Of a stretch of 64,000 bases of DNA, positions 1-9,650 are shown piece after piece. Location of the stretch: NCBI RefSeq assembly GCF_001866665.1, contig NZ_MLYO01000018.1, positions 246,752 through 310,751 of the forward strand, written 5' to 3'. The DNA is from Streptomyces monashensis (lineage in GTDB: Bacteria > Actinomycetota > Actinomycetes > Streptomycetales > Streptomycetaceae). The notes under the pieces were generated by a model that saw nothing but the letters and a program-made list of their open reading frames with translations, had not been told where the DNA came from and did not search any database. Every line of letters begins with the position of its first letter. Within the stretch, counting starts at the first letter, position 1. The position numbers were made by a program, and so were the translations under genes.

Positions 1-888
1 GCCCAGTGCGGCTTCAAGGCCATCCGGCGCGATGTGGCCCAGGTGCTGCTGCCGCTGGTGGAGGACACCGGCTGGTTCTTCGACACCGAGATGCTGGTGC
101 TCGCCGAGCGGGCCGGCCTGCGGATCCACGAGGTGCCGGTGGACTGGGTCGACGACCCCGACTCCACCGTGCACATCGTGCGGACCGCGACCGACGACCT
201 CAAGGGCGTCTGGCGGGTCGGCAAGGCCCTGGCCACCGGTTCGCTGTCGCTGGACCGGCTCGCCCGGCCGTTCGGCGACGACCCGCGCGACCGGGACATC
301 CAGGACGTGCCCAAGGGCCTGGCCCGCCAGCTCGTCGGCTTCGTCGCCGTCGGCGTCCTGTCCACCCTCTTCTACCTGCTGCTCTACAGCCTCTTCCGGC
401 AGTTCTCCGGCTCCCAGACCGCCAACGCGTTCGCCCTGCTGGTCTCGGCGGTCGCCAACACGGCCGCCAACCGGCGGCTCACCTTCGGAGTGCGCGGCCG
501 GGGCGGCGCCGTCCGGCACCAGGCGCAGGGCCTGGTCGTCTTCGGCATCGGCCTCGCCCTGACCAGCGGCTCGCTGGCCGCCCTGAACGCGGCCGGCCCC
601 AGCCCGGCGCACTCCACCGAGCTGGCGGTGCTCATCGCCGCCAACCTCGCCGCGACCGTGCTGCGCTTCCTGCTCTTCCGCGCCTGGGTCTTCCCGGACC
701 GCGGCGACTCCGGCCCGGGTTCGGGCCCTGGCTCCGGCTCCGGTTCGACCGTGGTCGCCGGGCACACCCCCTGCGCGCCGCTGCCGCACCAGCAGTCGTA
801 CGAAGCCGGGGACGGCACCTGGCGGGACGCCACCATGCGGGTGCGGCCGGTGCGCCCCCACGACACCGAGCCGAGGGACCCCCGATGA
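1..888 (+). CDS. GT2 polyprenyl-phosphate sugar synthase fused to GtrA domain (5' partial)
   Basis: The frame is open from base 1, so the N-terminus, including the nucleotide-sugar binding part, lies outside the window. About 105 residues of a dolichyl-phosphate mannose synthase-like GT2 tail (VEDTGWFFDTEMLVLAERAG, typical acceptor-side motif) are followed by a GtrA-type membrane domain of roughly four helices (residues about 107-230) and a Gly/Ser/Pro-rich tail. Such proteins load a sugar on a polyprenyl phosphate and help present it across the membrane. The stop overlaps the ATG of the next gene by 4 bp (ATGA), so translation is probably coupled to the GT39 transferase that would use the lipid-linked sugar. 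The pairing resembles Bacillus ykcC-ykcB. The sugar is unknown. Confidence 0.85.
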   Translation, partial: AQCGFKAIRRDVAQVLLPLVEDTGWFFDTEMLVLAERAGLRIHEVPVDWVDDPDSTVHIVRTATDDLKGVWRVGKALATGSLSLDRLARPFGDDPRDRDIQDVPKGLARQLVGFVAVGVLSTLFYLLLYSLFRQFSGSQTANAFALLVSAVANTAANRRLTFGVRGRGGAVRHQAQGLVVFGIGLALTSGSLAALNAAGPSPAHSTELAVLIAANLAATVLRFLLFRAWVFPDRGDSGPGSGPGSGSGSTVVAGHTPCAPLPHQQSYEAGDGTWRDATMRVRPVRPHDTEPRDPR

Positions 889-3047
889 GCGTCGACCGGC
901 AGAGCGGTACGGCCGCGTGGCTGCCGTCCGCCACGGCTCCCCCGCCGGCCGCGCGGGCCGGTGAGCCCCGGCGGCCCTTCTTCCGCGGACTGTGGCGCGG
1001 CCGGCCCGAGGACCCGCGCTGGGCGCGCCCGGCCCTCCTCGGCCTGCTGGCCGCCACCCTGGTCCTCTACCTCTACGGCCTCAGCGCCTCCGGCTACGCC
1101 AACTCCTTCTACTCGGCGGCCGTCCAGGCGGGCAGCAGATCCTGGAAGGCGTTCTTCTTCGGCTCGCTGGACGCGGGCAACGCGATCACCGTGGACAAGC
1201 CGTCGGGGTTCCTGTGGCCGATGGAGCTGTCGGTGCGGATCTTCGGCCTGAACTCATGGGCGATCCTCACGCCCGAGGTGCTGATGGGCGTGGGCTCGGT
1301 CGCGGTGGTCCACGCGGGCGTACGGCGCCGGTTCAGCCCGGTCGCCGGCCTGATCGCGGGCGCGGTCCTCGCGCTCACCCCCGTCGCCGCGCTGATGTTC
1401 CGGTTCAACAACCCGGACGCGATGCTGGCCCTGCTGATGGCGCTGGCCTGCTACTTCGTCGTACGGGCCGTGGAGGACGGCCGGACGAGGTGGCTGGTGT
1501 GGGCCGGGACCGCGATCGGCTTCGCCTTCCTCGCCAAGACGCTGCAGGCGTTCCTGATCCTGCCGCCGCTCGCGATCGTGTACGCGGTGTGCGCCCCGGT
1601 CCCGGTGCGGAAGCGGTTCGGCCAGCTGGCCGCCGCCACCCTCGCGCTCGTCGTCGCGGGCGGCTGGTGGGTCGCGATCGTCGAACTGTGGCCGGCCTCC
1701 TCGCGGCCCTACATCGGCGGTTCGCAGAACAACAGCTTCCTGGAGCTGACCTTCGGCTACAACGGCCTCGGCCGGATCAACGGCGACGAGACCGGCAGCG
1801 TCGGCGGCGCGGGCGGCACCGGCCAGTGGGGGGAGACCGGCTGGGAGCGGATGTTCAACTCCGAGATCGGCAGCCAGATCTCCTGGCTGCTCCCGGCCGC
1901 GCTGATCCTCCTGGCCGCCGGTCTGGTGGCCACCCGCAGGCTGAGGCGCACGTCCGTCACCCGGGCCTCGTTCCTGGTCTGGGGCGGCTCGCTGCTGATC
2001 ACCCTGGTGGTCTTCAGCTACATGGCGGGCATCTTCCACCAGTACTACACCGTGGCCCTCGCCCCCTACCTCGCGGCCGTGACCGGCATGGGCGCCGGGC
2101 TGCTGTGGGAGAAGCGGCAGGAGCTGTGGGCGTCGATCACGCTGGCCGCCTCCGTCGTCGCGGCCGCGGTCTGGGGCTACGTCCTGCTCAACCGCACCAC
2201 CGACTACCTTCCCTGGATGAAGTGGCTGGTGCTGATCGGCGGTCTGACCGCCGCGCCGGGCCTGGTCCTCGCGGGCCGGATCTCCCGGCGACTCGCCCTC
2301 GGGGCGGCGGCGGTGGGCCTCGTGGCCGCGCTCGCCGGTCCGACGGCGTACACCCTCAGCACGGTGGGCTCCGCGCACACCGGCTCCATCCCGACGGCCG
2401 GTCCGGCGGGCGCGAGCACGATGGGCTTCGGCGGCGGTCCGGGCGGCGGCAAGGGCGGCATGCGCGGCGGTTTCGGCGGCGGCATGCCCGGCGGGCAGGG
2501 ACAGCAAGGTCAGCAGGGCCGGAACGGCAACGGCTTCCCGGGCGGGGGAATGCCGGGCCGGAACCAGCAGAACGGCAACGGCGGCACGCGGGGCCCGGGC
2601 CGAAGCGGCAACGGCTTCCCCGGCGCGGGCCGGACGGGCGAGGGTGGCATGGGCGGCGGCATGGGCGCCGGCGGCCTGCTGAACGGCGCGAGCGTCTCCT
2701 CCGCCGCCAGGAAGCTGCTGGCACAGGACGCCTCGACGTACACCTGGGTCGCCGCGTCCGTCGGCTCCCAGAACGCGGCCGGTTACCAGCTCGCCACCGG
2801 TGATCCGGTGATGGCGATCGGCGGCTTCAACGGCACCGACCCGTCCCCGACTCTGGCGCAGTTCGAGAAGTACGTGGCGGACGGCAGGATCCACTACTTC
2901 ATCGCCGGCGGTGGCATGGGCGCCGGCCTGGGCACCAGCAGCAACGGCGCCGCCTCGCAGATCAGCTCGTGGGTCCGGAAGAACTTCACGAAGGTGACGG
3001 TCGGTTCGGCCACCTTCTACGACCTCACACAGAAGAAGAACGGCTGA
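885..3047 (+). CDS. GT39 (ArnT/PMT-like) membrane glycosyltransferase
   Basis: 720 aa. A cytoplasmic Pro/Arg-rich N-terminus is followed by many hydrophobic segments from about residue 48. The first external loop has a DAGNAITVDKPS motif, the acidic-loop region expected for the catalytic Asp of PMT/ArnT enzymes, and later FNNPD. The family moves a sugar from a polyprenyl-phosphate donor to a protein or envelope acceptor on the outer face. About 95 residues (near 507-602) form an unusual Gly/Asn/Gln-rich linker before a C-terminal extracytoplasmic domain of about 115 residues. This resembles YkcB-type proteins rather than protein O-mannosyltransferase. The start overlaps the upstream GT2/GtrA stop by 4 bp, so the two form a donor-maker/transferase pair. 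Acceptor unknown. Confidence 0.85.
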   Translation: MSVDRQSGTAAWLPSATAPPPAARAGEPRRPFFRGLWRGRPEDPRWARPALLGLLAATLVLYLYGLSASGYANSFYSAAVQAGSRSWKAFFFGSLDAGNAITVDKPSGFLWPMELSVRIFGLNSWAILTPEVLMGVGSVAVVHAGVRRRFSPVAGLIAGAVLALTPVAALMFRFNNPDAMLALLMALACYFVVRAVEDGRTRWLVWAGTAIGFAFLAKTLQAFLILPPLAIVYAVCAPVPVRKRFGQLAAATLALVVAGGWWVAIVELWPASSRPYIGGSQNNSFLELTFGYNGLGRINGDETGSVGGAGGTGQWGETGWERMFNSEIGSQISWLLPAALILLAAGLVATRRLRRTSVTRASFLVWGGSLLITLVVFSYMAGIFHQYYTVALAPYLAAVTGMGAGLLWEKRQELWASITLAASVVAAAVWGYVLLNRTTDYLPWMKWLVLIGGLTAAPGLVLAGRISRRLALGAAAVGLVAALAGPTAYTLSTVGSAHTGSIPTAGPAGASTMGFGGGPGGGKGGMRGGFGGGMPGGQGQQGQQGRNGNGFPGGGMPGRNQQNGNGGTRGPGRSGNGFPGAGRTGEGGMGGGMGAGGLLNGASVSSAARKLLAQDASTYTWVAASVGSQNAAGYQLATGDPVMAIGGFNGTDPSPTLAQFEKYVADGRIHYFIAGGGMGAGLGTSSNGAASQISSWVRKNFTKVTVGSATFYDLTQKKNG

Positions 3048-3070
3048 GCGAGCGGCCGGCCGAGAAATGT

Positions 3071-3108
3071 GTCGTACACCGTATAGTGACTGCTATACGG
3101 TGTACGAC
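3071..3108. promoter_or_regulatory. Perfect 16-bp inverted repeat operator in front of MFS gene
   Basis: The arm GTCGTACACCGTATAG (3071-3086) is repeated exactly in inverted form at 3093-3108 around a 6-bp spacer. The right arm ends at the base before the ATG at 3109. A TATAGT -10-like hexamer lies inside the left arm. This is the expected architecture for a TetR operator, and a TetR gene follows the MFS gene, so autorepression of an MFS-tetR operon is the simplest reading. Confidence 0.75.
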
Positions 3109-4512
3109 ATGTCCACCTCCCAAGGCCACCAAGGTCGCCAGGGCCATCCGAAGCGGTGGCTGATCCTCGGCGTCATCTGTCTCGCACAGCTCACCGTGCT
3201 GCTCGACAACACCGTCCTGAACGTGGCCATCCCCTCGCTGACCCGCGAGCTGCACGCGGCCACCTCGGACATCCAGTGGATGATCAACGCGTACTCCCTG
3301 GTGCAGTCCGGTCTGCTGCTCACCGCGGGCAGCGCCGCCGACCGCTACGGCCGCAAGAAGATGCTCATCGCCGGTCTCGCCCTGTTCGGGATCGGCTCGC
3401 TCGCGGCCGGACTCTCCCACTCCACCGGGCAGTTGATCGCCGCGCGGGCCGGCATGGGCATAGGCGGCGCGCTGCTGGTGACCACCACACTCGCGGTGGC
3501 GATGCAGATCTTCACGCCCGAGGAGCAGCCCAGGGCGATCGGCATCTGGAGCGCGGTCAACGCCCTCGGCTTCGCGACCGGTCCGCTGATCGGGGGTTTC
3601 CTGCTGGGTCACTTCTGGTGGGGCTCGATGTTCCTGGTCAACATCCCGGTCGCGGCGCTGGCCCTGGTCGCCGTCGTGGCCCTCGTACCGGAGTCGAAGA
3701 ACCCCCGCGGGGACCGTCCGGACCTGTTCGGCGCGCTGCTGTCCACCGTCGGCATGGCCGCGGTCGTCTTCGCGATCATCTCCGGCCCGCTCCACGGCTG
3801 GACATCGCCGCGGGTGCTCGCCACCGCGGCCGTCGCGGTGCTGGTGCTCGGGGCCTTCGCCCGGTGGGAGAGCAGGGTCGAGGAGCCGATGCTCGACCTG
3901 CACTTCTTCCGGGACCGCCGGTTCACGGGTGCGGTCGCGGGGGCCGTACTCCTCAGCTTCGGCATGACCGGTTCGCTGTTCCTGCTCACCCAGCACCTGC
4001 AGTTCGTGCTCGGCTACGAGCCGTTGGAGGCCGGGCTGCGCACCGCTCCGCTGGCGCTGACGGTCGTGCTGCTCAACTTCACCGGTGTCGCGGCGGAGTG
4101 GTCCACGAGGCTCGGCACCCCGGTGTCGATCGCGCTCGGCATGGTGCTGATGGCGGCGGGCCTGGTGACCATCGCCGAGATCGACACGAACGGCTATGCC
4201 GGTACGCTGCTGGGCCTGCTGCTGATCGGCGCGGGCTGCGCGATCGCCAACCCGGCGATGGCCCACGCCATCATGAGCGCGATCCCGCCGGAGAAGGCGG
4301 GCGTGGGAGCCGGGATCAACGGCACCCTCGCCGAGTTCGGCAACGGTCTCGGCGTGGCCGTTCTGGGCGCTGTCCTCAGCTCGTCCGTCGCGTCGGGGGC
4401 GTCCTTGTCCTCTGGCCTGGGCGCCGGTCAGCTGGTGGGCGCGGTGGCCGTGCTCGCCGGAGGGTTCGTGGCGGCGGGGCTGCTGCGCAGGGCGGAGCGG
4501 GTGGCGGTGTAG
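3109..4512 (+). CDS. MFS exporter, DHA2 (EmrB/QacA-like) family
   Basis: 467 aa with about 14 membrane helices, the usual DHA2 length. The N-terminal part has the family D1 signature (LDNTVLNVAIPSL) and motif A (GSAADRYGRKK) between TM2 and TM3. This indicates a proton-driven drug or metabolite exporter of the cytoplasmic membrane. The ATG at 3109 is preferred over an upstream in-frame ATG at 3067 because the large operator palindrome occupies 3071-3108. The following TetR gene is only 54 bp away, so the pair is probably one operon repressed by its own TetR and induced by a transported ligand. Substrate unknown. Confidence 0.9.
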   Translation: MSTSQGHQGRQGHPKRWLILGVICLAQLTVLLDNTVLNVAIPSLTRELHAATSDIQWMINAYSLVQSGLLLTAGSAADRYGRKKMLIAGLALFGIGSLAAGLSHSTGQLIAARAGMGIGGALLVTTTLAVAMQIFTPEEQPRAIGIWSAVNALGFATGPLIGGFLLGHFWWGSMFLVNIPVAALALVAVVALVPESKNPRGDRPDLFGALLSTVGMAAVVFAIISGPLHGWTSPRVLATAAVAVLVLGAFARWESRVEEPMLDLHFFRDRRFTGAVAGAVLLSFGMTGSLFLLTQHLQFVLGYEPLEAGLRTAPLALTVVLLNFTGVAAEWSTRLGTPVSIALGMVLMAAGLVTIAEIDTNGYAGTLLGLLLIGAGCAIANPAMAHAIMSAIPPEKAGVGAGINGTLAEFGNGLGVAVLGAVLSSSVASGASLSSGLGAGQLVGAVAVLAGGFVAAGLLRRAERVAV

Positions 4513-4566
4513 GCCGCGCCCCTAGAGTTGGACCACTTGGCCGAAGTCGCAAAGGGAGAGGCGCCG

Positions 4567-5328
4567 ATGGTGGAGCAGGGTGCGCGGTCGGCGCGGGGCA
4601 GCGTGTGGTTCCAGGGGGAGAAGGCACAGCGCAGCGGACGCGGCGGCCAGCCCTCGGGGCTGGACCGCAAGCGGATCACCGACGCGTCCGTACGGCTGCT
4701 GGACGCCGAAGGGCTGGCGAAGTTCTCCATGCGGCGGCTGGCCGCCGAGCTGAACGTCACCGCGATGTCCCTGTACTGGTACGTCGACACCAAGGACGAC
4801 CTGCTCGAACTCGCCCTGGACGCCGTCTTCGGGGAGCTGCCGCTGCCTGATCCGGACGCCGGGGGCGAGGACTGGCGCGAGCAGTTGCGCGCGCTGGCCA
4901 CCGAGTACCGGGCCCTGCTGGTACGGCACCCCTGGCTGTCGCCGCTGGCGGGGAGCTATCTCAACATCGGCCCGAACTCACTGGCCTTCTCCCGCGTGGT
5001 CCAGCGGGTCGTGCGCCGGGCCGGGCTGCCCGCGCACGGCGTGATGGGGGCGATCTCGGCGGTCTTCCAGTTCGTCTACGGCTACGGCACCATCGAGAGC
5101 CATTTCAGCGCCCGGATCGCGGACACGGGGCTGAGCGCCGACGAGTACTACGAGCAGGCCATGGCCAGGGTGGCCGAGACCCCGGAGACCGCCGGGGCCA
5201 TCGAGGAGTCCAGGGACCTCGTGGCGGCCCGCGGCGGTGACACGGTCGCCGAGATGCTGGACCGCGACTTCGCCTTCGCTCTGGACCTGCTGATCGCGGG
5301 CATCGAGGCGATGGTCAACCGCGGCTGA
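4567..5328 (+). CDS. TetR/AcrR family transcriptional repressor
   Basis: 253 aa. The ATG at 4567 has a GGGAG Shine-Dalgarno 7-8 nt upstream; an earlier TTG at 4528 has none. After an Arg/Gly-rich arm of about 35 residues comes a TetR DNA-binding domain (residues about 35-80) with the recognition helix region VTAMSLYWYVDTKDDL. The ligand-binding half resembles the TetR_C families of tetracycline- and macrolide-type repressors. It is co-directional with and just downstream of the MFS exporter, and probably binds the palindrome at 3071-3108. The ligand cannot be inferred. Confidence 0.9.
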   Translation: MVEQGARSARGSVWFQGEKAQRSGRGGQPSGLDRKRITDASVRLLDAEGLAKFSMRRLAAELNVTAMSLYWYVDTKDDLLELALDAVFGELPLPDPDAGGEDWREQLRALATEYRALLVRHPWLSPLAGSYLNIGPNSLAFSRVVQRVVRRAGLPAHGVMGAISAVFQFVYGYGTIESHFSARIADTGLSADEYYEQAMARVAETPETAGAIEESRDLVAARGGDTVAEMLDRDFAFALDLLIAGIEAMVNRG

Positions 5329-5609
5329 CCCCCCTCCTCACCCCTCACCGACCAACCGCGCCGGAAACCCCTCGGTCGTCTCGAGGCCCTGGCGGCCGGG
5401 GGCGGGCGGTGTCTAATCCTCGCCGACCAGCCGTGCCGGGAATCCTCCGGTCGCCACCGGGCCCCAGCGCTCGGGGGTGACGCGGATGATGGACTTGCCC
5501 TGCTTGACCATCGCCTGGCGGGCCCCTTTTGTCGGCGCCTCTCGCACTGCTTCGCAGGCTTCGAGGCGCTGCGCCGGACTCCGTCCGTCGAGGGTCGGGC
5601 GGGCGGTGT

Positions 5610-6080
<471 letters not shown>

Positions 6081-6131
6081 GACGAGTCAGCCTAGGGGCA
6101 ACCCCCGCCCCTGTGGCTGACCCTGCTGTGC

Positions 6132-6953
6132 CTACGCCTGGGGCAGCGAGTCGCCCTGGACCGCCTGGATGTCCAGCTCGACCTTCAGCGTCGTGCCGAT
6201 CGCGGCGATGCCGGCCTGGAGAACCTGGTTGTAGTTCATGGCGAAGTCCTCGCGGCGCAGCTCGGCCGTCGCGCGGAACGCGGCCCGCGTGCCGCCCCAG
6301 GGGTCGGCGCCGGTGCCGAGGTAGGCCAGGTCCAGGTCGACCGGCCGCACGATCCCGTGCATGGACAGCTCGCCGTGCACCGTCCAGCGGTCGGAGCCGG
6401 CCGGCGACAGGCCCGTGGAGCGGTAGGTGATCTCGGGGTACTGCTCGACGTCCAGGAAGTCCCCGGACTTCAGGTGCGTGTCCCGCATGCCGTTGCCCGT
6501 GTCGACGGACGCGGCCTTGATCACGGCCTCCACCCGGGACTTGGCGATGTCGTCGGGCGCGATCTCGATCGTGCCGCCGAACTCCGCGAACCGGCCGTGC
6601 ACGCTGGAGATGCCCAGGTGCTGGGCGACCGCGGCGACGGAGGAATGCACCGGGTCGATCGTCCAGGGGCCGGGCGGCGGCAGCTCGGTGCCGCCCTGCC
6701 GGGCCAGTGTGACCGTGCCGACCTCGGCCCGGCCGCTCGCGGTGACGATCGCCGAGGAGGCCGCGGGCGCGTAGCCCACGGCGGTCACGATCACGGTGTA
6801 CGCCCCCGGGGCCAGCTCGGTGGTGTCCCGCACGGTCCCCTCGGCGTCCGTCTCGGCGCGCAGCACCTGCGAACCGGTCATGTCGGTCACCGTGACGACC
6901 GCGTGCGACACGGCCCACCCGTCCCGCGTACGGATCTTCGCGGTCAGTCCCAT
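6132..6953 (-). CDS. YceI family protein with N-terminal regulatory-like (CarboxypepD_reg) domain
   Basis: 273 aa. The start at 6953 has GGGAG 8 nt upstream; an in-frame ATG 10 codons earlier has no comparable signal. Residues about 1-85 form a carboxypeptidase-regulatory-like beta-sandwich (VTDMTGSQVLRAETDAEGTV, then GAYTVIVTAVGYAP). Residues about 95-270 are a YceI lipocalin-like domain (WTIDPVHSSVAAVAQHLGIS to the C-terminus), which in studied members binds polyisoprenoids. No signal peptide is visible, so it is probably cytoplasmic, unlike proteobacterial YceI. The same regulatory-like module is repeated in the adjacent MFS transporter. The fusion is unusual and its role unknown. Confidence 0.85.
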   Translation of the reverse strand: MGLTAKIRTRDGWAVSHAVVTVTDMTGSQVLRAETDAEGTVRDTTELAPGAYTVIVTAVGYAPAASSAIVTASGRAEVGTVTLARQGGTELPPPGPWTIDPVHSSVAAVAQHLGISSVHGRFAEFGGTIEIAPDDIAKSRVEAVIKAASVDTGNGMRDTHLKSGDFLDVEQYPEITYRSTGLSPAGSDRWTVHGELSMHGIVRPVDLDLAYLGTGADPWGGTRAAFRATAELRREDFAMNYNQVLQAGIAAIGTTLKVELDIQAVQGDSLPQA

Positions 6954-6997
6954 CCCGTTTTCTCCCTGCAAAGCCTTGCTCATCGGTCTCAAGCGAA

Positions 6998-7050
6998 CCG
7001 GCCCGTGGCACACGCACGACGTGTACGACCGTACGTGCGCCACGGGCCGG
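6998..7050 (-). terminator. Hairpin after the MFS gene
   Basis: Arms CCGGCCCGTGGC (6998-7009) and GCCACGGGCCGG (7039-7050) pair perfectly, and the loop contains further pairing. It sits 7 bp past the stop of the MFS gene on the minus strand and 45 bp before the YceI start. It probably ends the marR-MFS transcript and separates it from yceI. Confidence 0.7.
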
Positions 7051-7057
7051 GGTGGAA

Positions 7058-9637
7058 CTACTCGCCGGGGTGAGCGAGTTCGATCCGGTGCCCGTCGACC
7101 CCGGAACCGGCCACGGTCAGGGCCGTCGCCACCGGCGGGTAGCCCGTCGCGATGACGGTGTACTCGCCGCTGTCCAGGTCGGTGAAGGCGTACGCCCCGT
7201 CCGCACCGGTGGTGGCGCTGCCGACCACGTTGCCGGCCTGGTCGACCAGGGTCACCCGGGCGTCGGCCAGCGGGCCGTGCGGGGCCCGGACGACACCCTG
7301 GAGCCGGGCACCGGCGTCCAGGTCGATCTCGATCCGGGTGAGCCCGGTGGTGCCGACCTCGATCGGCAGGGCGCGCGGCCGGAAGCCGCTCGCGTTGACG
7401 GCCAGGGTGACCGTGCCCGGCACCAGGTCGGTGAAGGCGAACTGGCCCTGCTCGCCGGTGGCGGCGCTGGCCAGCAGGTCACCGCGGACGTCGGTGACGA
7501 TCACCATGGCGTCCTTGACCGGCAGCGCGCTGCCCGCGGCCCGGACCACACCGGTCAGCCCGCTGGTGCCGCTGAGCAGGATGTCGTACGACAGCGGCTC
7601 GCCGCCCACCACGATGGTGGAGGCCTGCGGCTGGTAGCCGTCGGCGGAGGCGATGAGGACGTACGAGCCCGTGCCCGGGGCGTCGACGGAGTAGGAACCG
7701 TCGCCCTGGGCGACCGCGCGGCCCAGCTGGCGGCCGGTCAGCGAGATCAGGGTGACCGCGGCCTGCGGGACCGGGGCGCTCTCGGCGCCGCGGACGAAGC
7801 CGTGCACCGGGGTGCCGCCGCTGCCGCCCGAGCCGGGCTCGGCGAGCGCGACGGCGGTCGCCACCGGCGCGGCGGCCGTGGCGGCGGCCGGGGAGACGGC
7901 GGAGGTGTCCGGGACGACGGGCGTGGCCCAGCTGGGCACCTTCTGCTGTGCGGGTTCCTGCTCGGCGTTCATCGCGTTCTCCACAGTGGTCACAACGCTC
8001 TCCACGGGGGCGGCGGTTTCCGTGACCGCCCCGTTCTTCTCCTGCGCGGCCTGGGCCAGCGCGCCGGACGTCCGCAGCGGGACCTCCTTGATGAACAGCA
8101 CCGTGACGAGGGCGATCAGGGCGAAGGGGGCGGCGTAGAGGAAGACGTCCGCGATGCCGTGCCCGTAGGCGCCCTCCAGCCAGGTGCGCACCGGGGCCGG
8201 CAGCGCGTTCATGTCGGGCAGGTTGCTGTTGCCGACGGCCTTGGCCGCGGCCTCCTGGGCCCTCGGGCTCAGCTCGGTGACGGTGTCCTTGGCGTGGTGG
8301 GTGATCCGCTCGGACATGACCGAGCCGAGCACGCCGACGCCGACCGCACCGCCGAGCGAGCGGAAGAAGCTCACCACGGAGGAGGCGGCGCCCAGCTCGT
8401 GCGGGGCGACCTGGTTCTGCGTGGACAGCACCAGGTTCTGCATCATCGTGCCGACGCCGATGCCGAGCAGCGCCATGTAGATCGACAGCTCCCAGTACGG
8501 GGTGTCGTAGCGCATCAGGCCGAGCAGGGCGAGGCCCGCGGTGAGGGAGACACCGCCGCCGACCAGCCAGCCCTTCCAGCGGCCGGTGCTGGTGATGAAG
8601 CGGCCGGAGACCATGGACGCGACGAACAGGCCGCCGATCATCGGGATGGTCATGACGCCGGACATCGTCGGCGACTTGTCGCGGGCCAGCTGGAAGTACT
8701 GCGAGAAGAACACGGTGCCCGCGTACATGCCGACACCGACGAACAGGGAGGCCAGCGAGGCCAGCGTGATCGTGCGGTTGCGGAAGAAGCGCAGCGGGAT
8801 GATCGGCTCGGCGGCCTTGGTCTCGGTGAACACGAACAGCAGCGCGAGCACGATCGTGCCGCCCACCATCGTGTACGTCTGCCAGGACAGCCAGGCGTAC
8901 TTGTCGTTGGCGAAGGTGACCCAGACCAGCAGCAGCGAGGCGGCCGCGGTGATGAAGAAGGCGCCGGTCCAGTCGACCTTGACCTTCCGCCTGGCGACCG
9001 GCAGGTGCAGCGTCTTCTGCAGGACGACCAGCGCGATCAGCGCGAAGGGGATACCGACGAACAGGCAGTAGCGCCAGCCGAGCCAGGAGGTGTCGGTGAT
9101 GACACCGCCGAGCAGCGGGCCGCCGACGGTCGCGAGGGCGAAGGTCGCGCCGGTGTAGCCGGAGTACCGGCCGCGCTCGCGCGGGGAGATCATCGCGGCC
9201 ATGATGACCTGCACCAGGGCGGACAGACCGCCGGCGCCGAGGCCCTGGATGACACGCGCGCTGATCAGCATCGCCGGGTTCTGCGCGAGACCGGCGACGA
9301 CCGAGCCTATGACGTAGATGACCAGGGATATCTGGACGAGGGCCTTCTTGCTGACCAGGTCGGCGAGCTTGCCCCACAGCGGCACGGAGGCGGTCATGGC
9401 GAGCAGTGCCGCCGTGACGACCCAGGTGTAGGCGGACTGGCCGCCGCCGATGCTCTTGATGATCGTCGGCAGTGCGTTGGTGACGATCGTCGAGGAGAGG
9501 ATGGCGGCGAACAGGCCCAGCAGCAGGCCGGACAGCGCCTCCATGATCTGCCGGTGCGTCATCGGGGCGTGCTCGGCCGAGGAGCCTCCCCCATGCTTGG
9601 CATGAGCCCGCACACCGGCTGGTGTGGTCGTTGCCAT
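7058..9637 (-). CDS. MFS (DHA2) transporter with C-terminal carboxypeptidase-regulatory-like repeats
   Basis: 859 aa, about 300 longer than ordinary DHA2 transporters. Residues about 30-540 are a 14-helix MFS core (SSTIVTNALPTII, then the loop GKLADLVSKK). A Pro/Ala/Val-rich linker follows, then three consecutive beta-sandwich repeats of about 85 residues (near 605-859), each with a G-V-R opening strand, a DG.Y/F.F turn and a G.Y/F..A..G motif. The repeats resemble CarboxypepD_reg/Cna-B-like modules, normally extracellular. Only 13 bp separate it from the upstream marR gene, so the two form an operon. A drug or metabolite efflux role is likely. The function of the tail is unknown. Confidence 0.85.
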   Translation of the reverse strand: MATTTPAGVRAHAKHGGGSSAEHAPMTHRQIMEALSGLLLGLFAAILSSTIVTNALPTIIKSIGGGQSAYTWVVTAALLAMTASVPLWGKLADLVSKKALVQISLVIYVIGSVVAGLAQNPAMLISARVIQGLGAGGLSALVQVIMAAMISPRERGRYSGYTGATFALATVGGPLLGGVITDTSWLGWRYCLFVGIPFALIALVVLQKTLHLPVARRKVKVDWTGAFFITAAASLLLVWVTFANDKYAWLSWQTYTMVGGTIVLALLFVFTETKAAEPIIPLRFFRNRTITLASLASLFVGVGMYAGTVFFSQYFQLARDKSPTMSGVMTIPMIGGLFVASMVSGRFITSTGRWKGWLVGGGVSLTAGLALLGLMRYDTPYWELSIYMALLGIGVGTMMQNLVLSTQNQVAPHELGAASSVVSFFRSLGGAVGVGVLGSVMSERITHHAKDTVTELSPRAQEAAAKAVGNSNLPDMNALPAPVRTWLEGAYGHGIADVFLYAAPFALIALVTVLFIKEVPLRTSGALAQAAQEKNGAVTETAAPVESVVTTVENAMNAEQEPAQQKVPSWATPVVPDTSAVSPAAATAAAPVATAVALAEPGSGGSGGTPVHGFVRGAESAPVPQAAVTLISLTGRQLGRAVAQGDGSYSVDAPGTGSYVLIASADGYQPQASTIVVGGEPLSYDILLSGTSGLTGVVRAAGSALPVKDAMVIVTDVRGDLLASAATGEQGQFAFTDLVPGTVTLAVNASGFRPRALPIEVGTTGLTRIEIDLDAGARLQGVVRAPHGPLADARVTLVDQAGNVVGSATTGADGAYAFTDLDSGEYTVIATGYPPVATALTVAGSGVDGHRIELAHPGE

Positions 9638-9650
9638 GGGTTTCCTTTGC

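Noticed and set aside
1254..2894. Long minus-strand open frame antisense to the GT39 gene
   Set aside because: Arg/Gly/Asp-rich translation typical of GC-rich shadow frames, with no domain; many similar frames elsewhere were dropped for the same reason.
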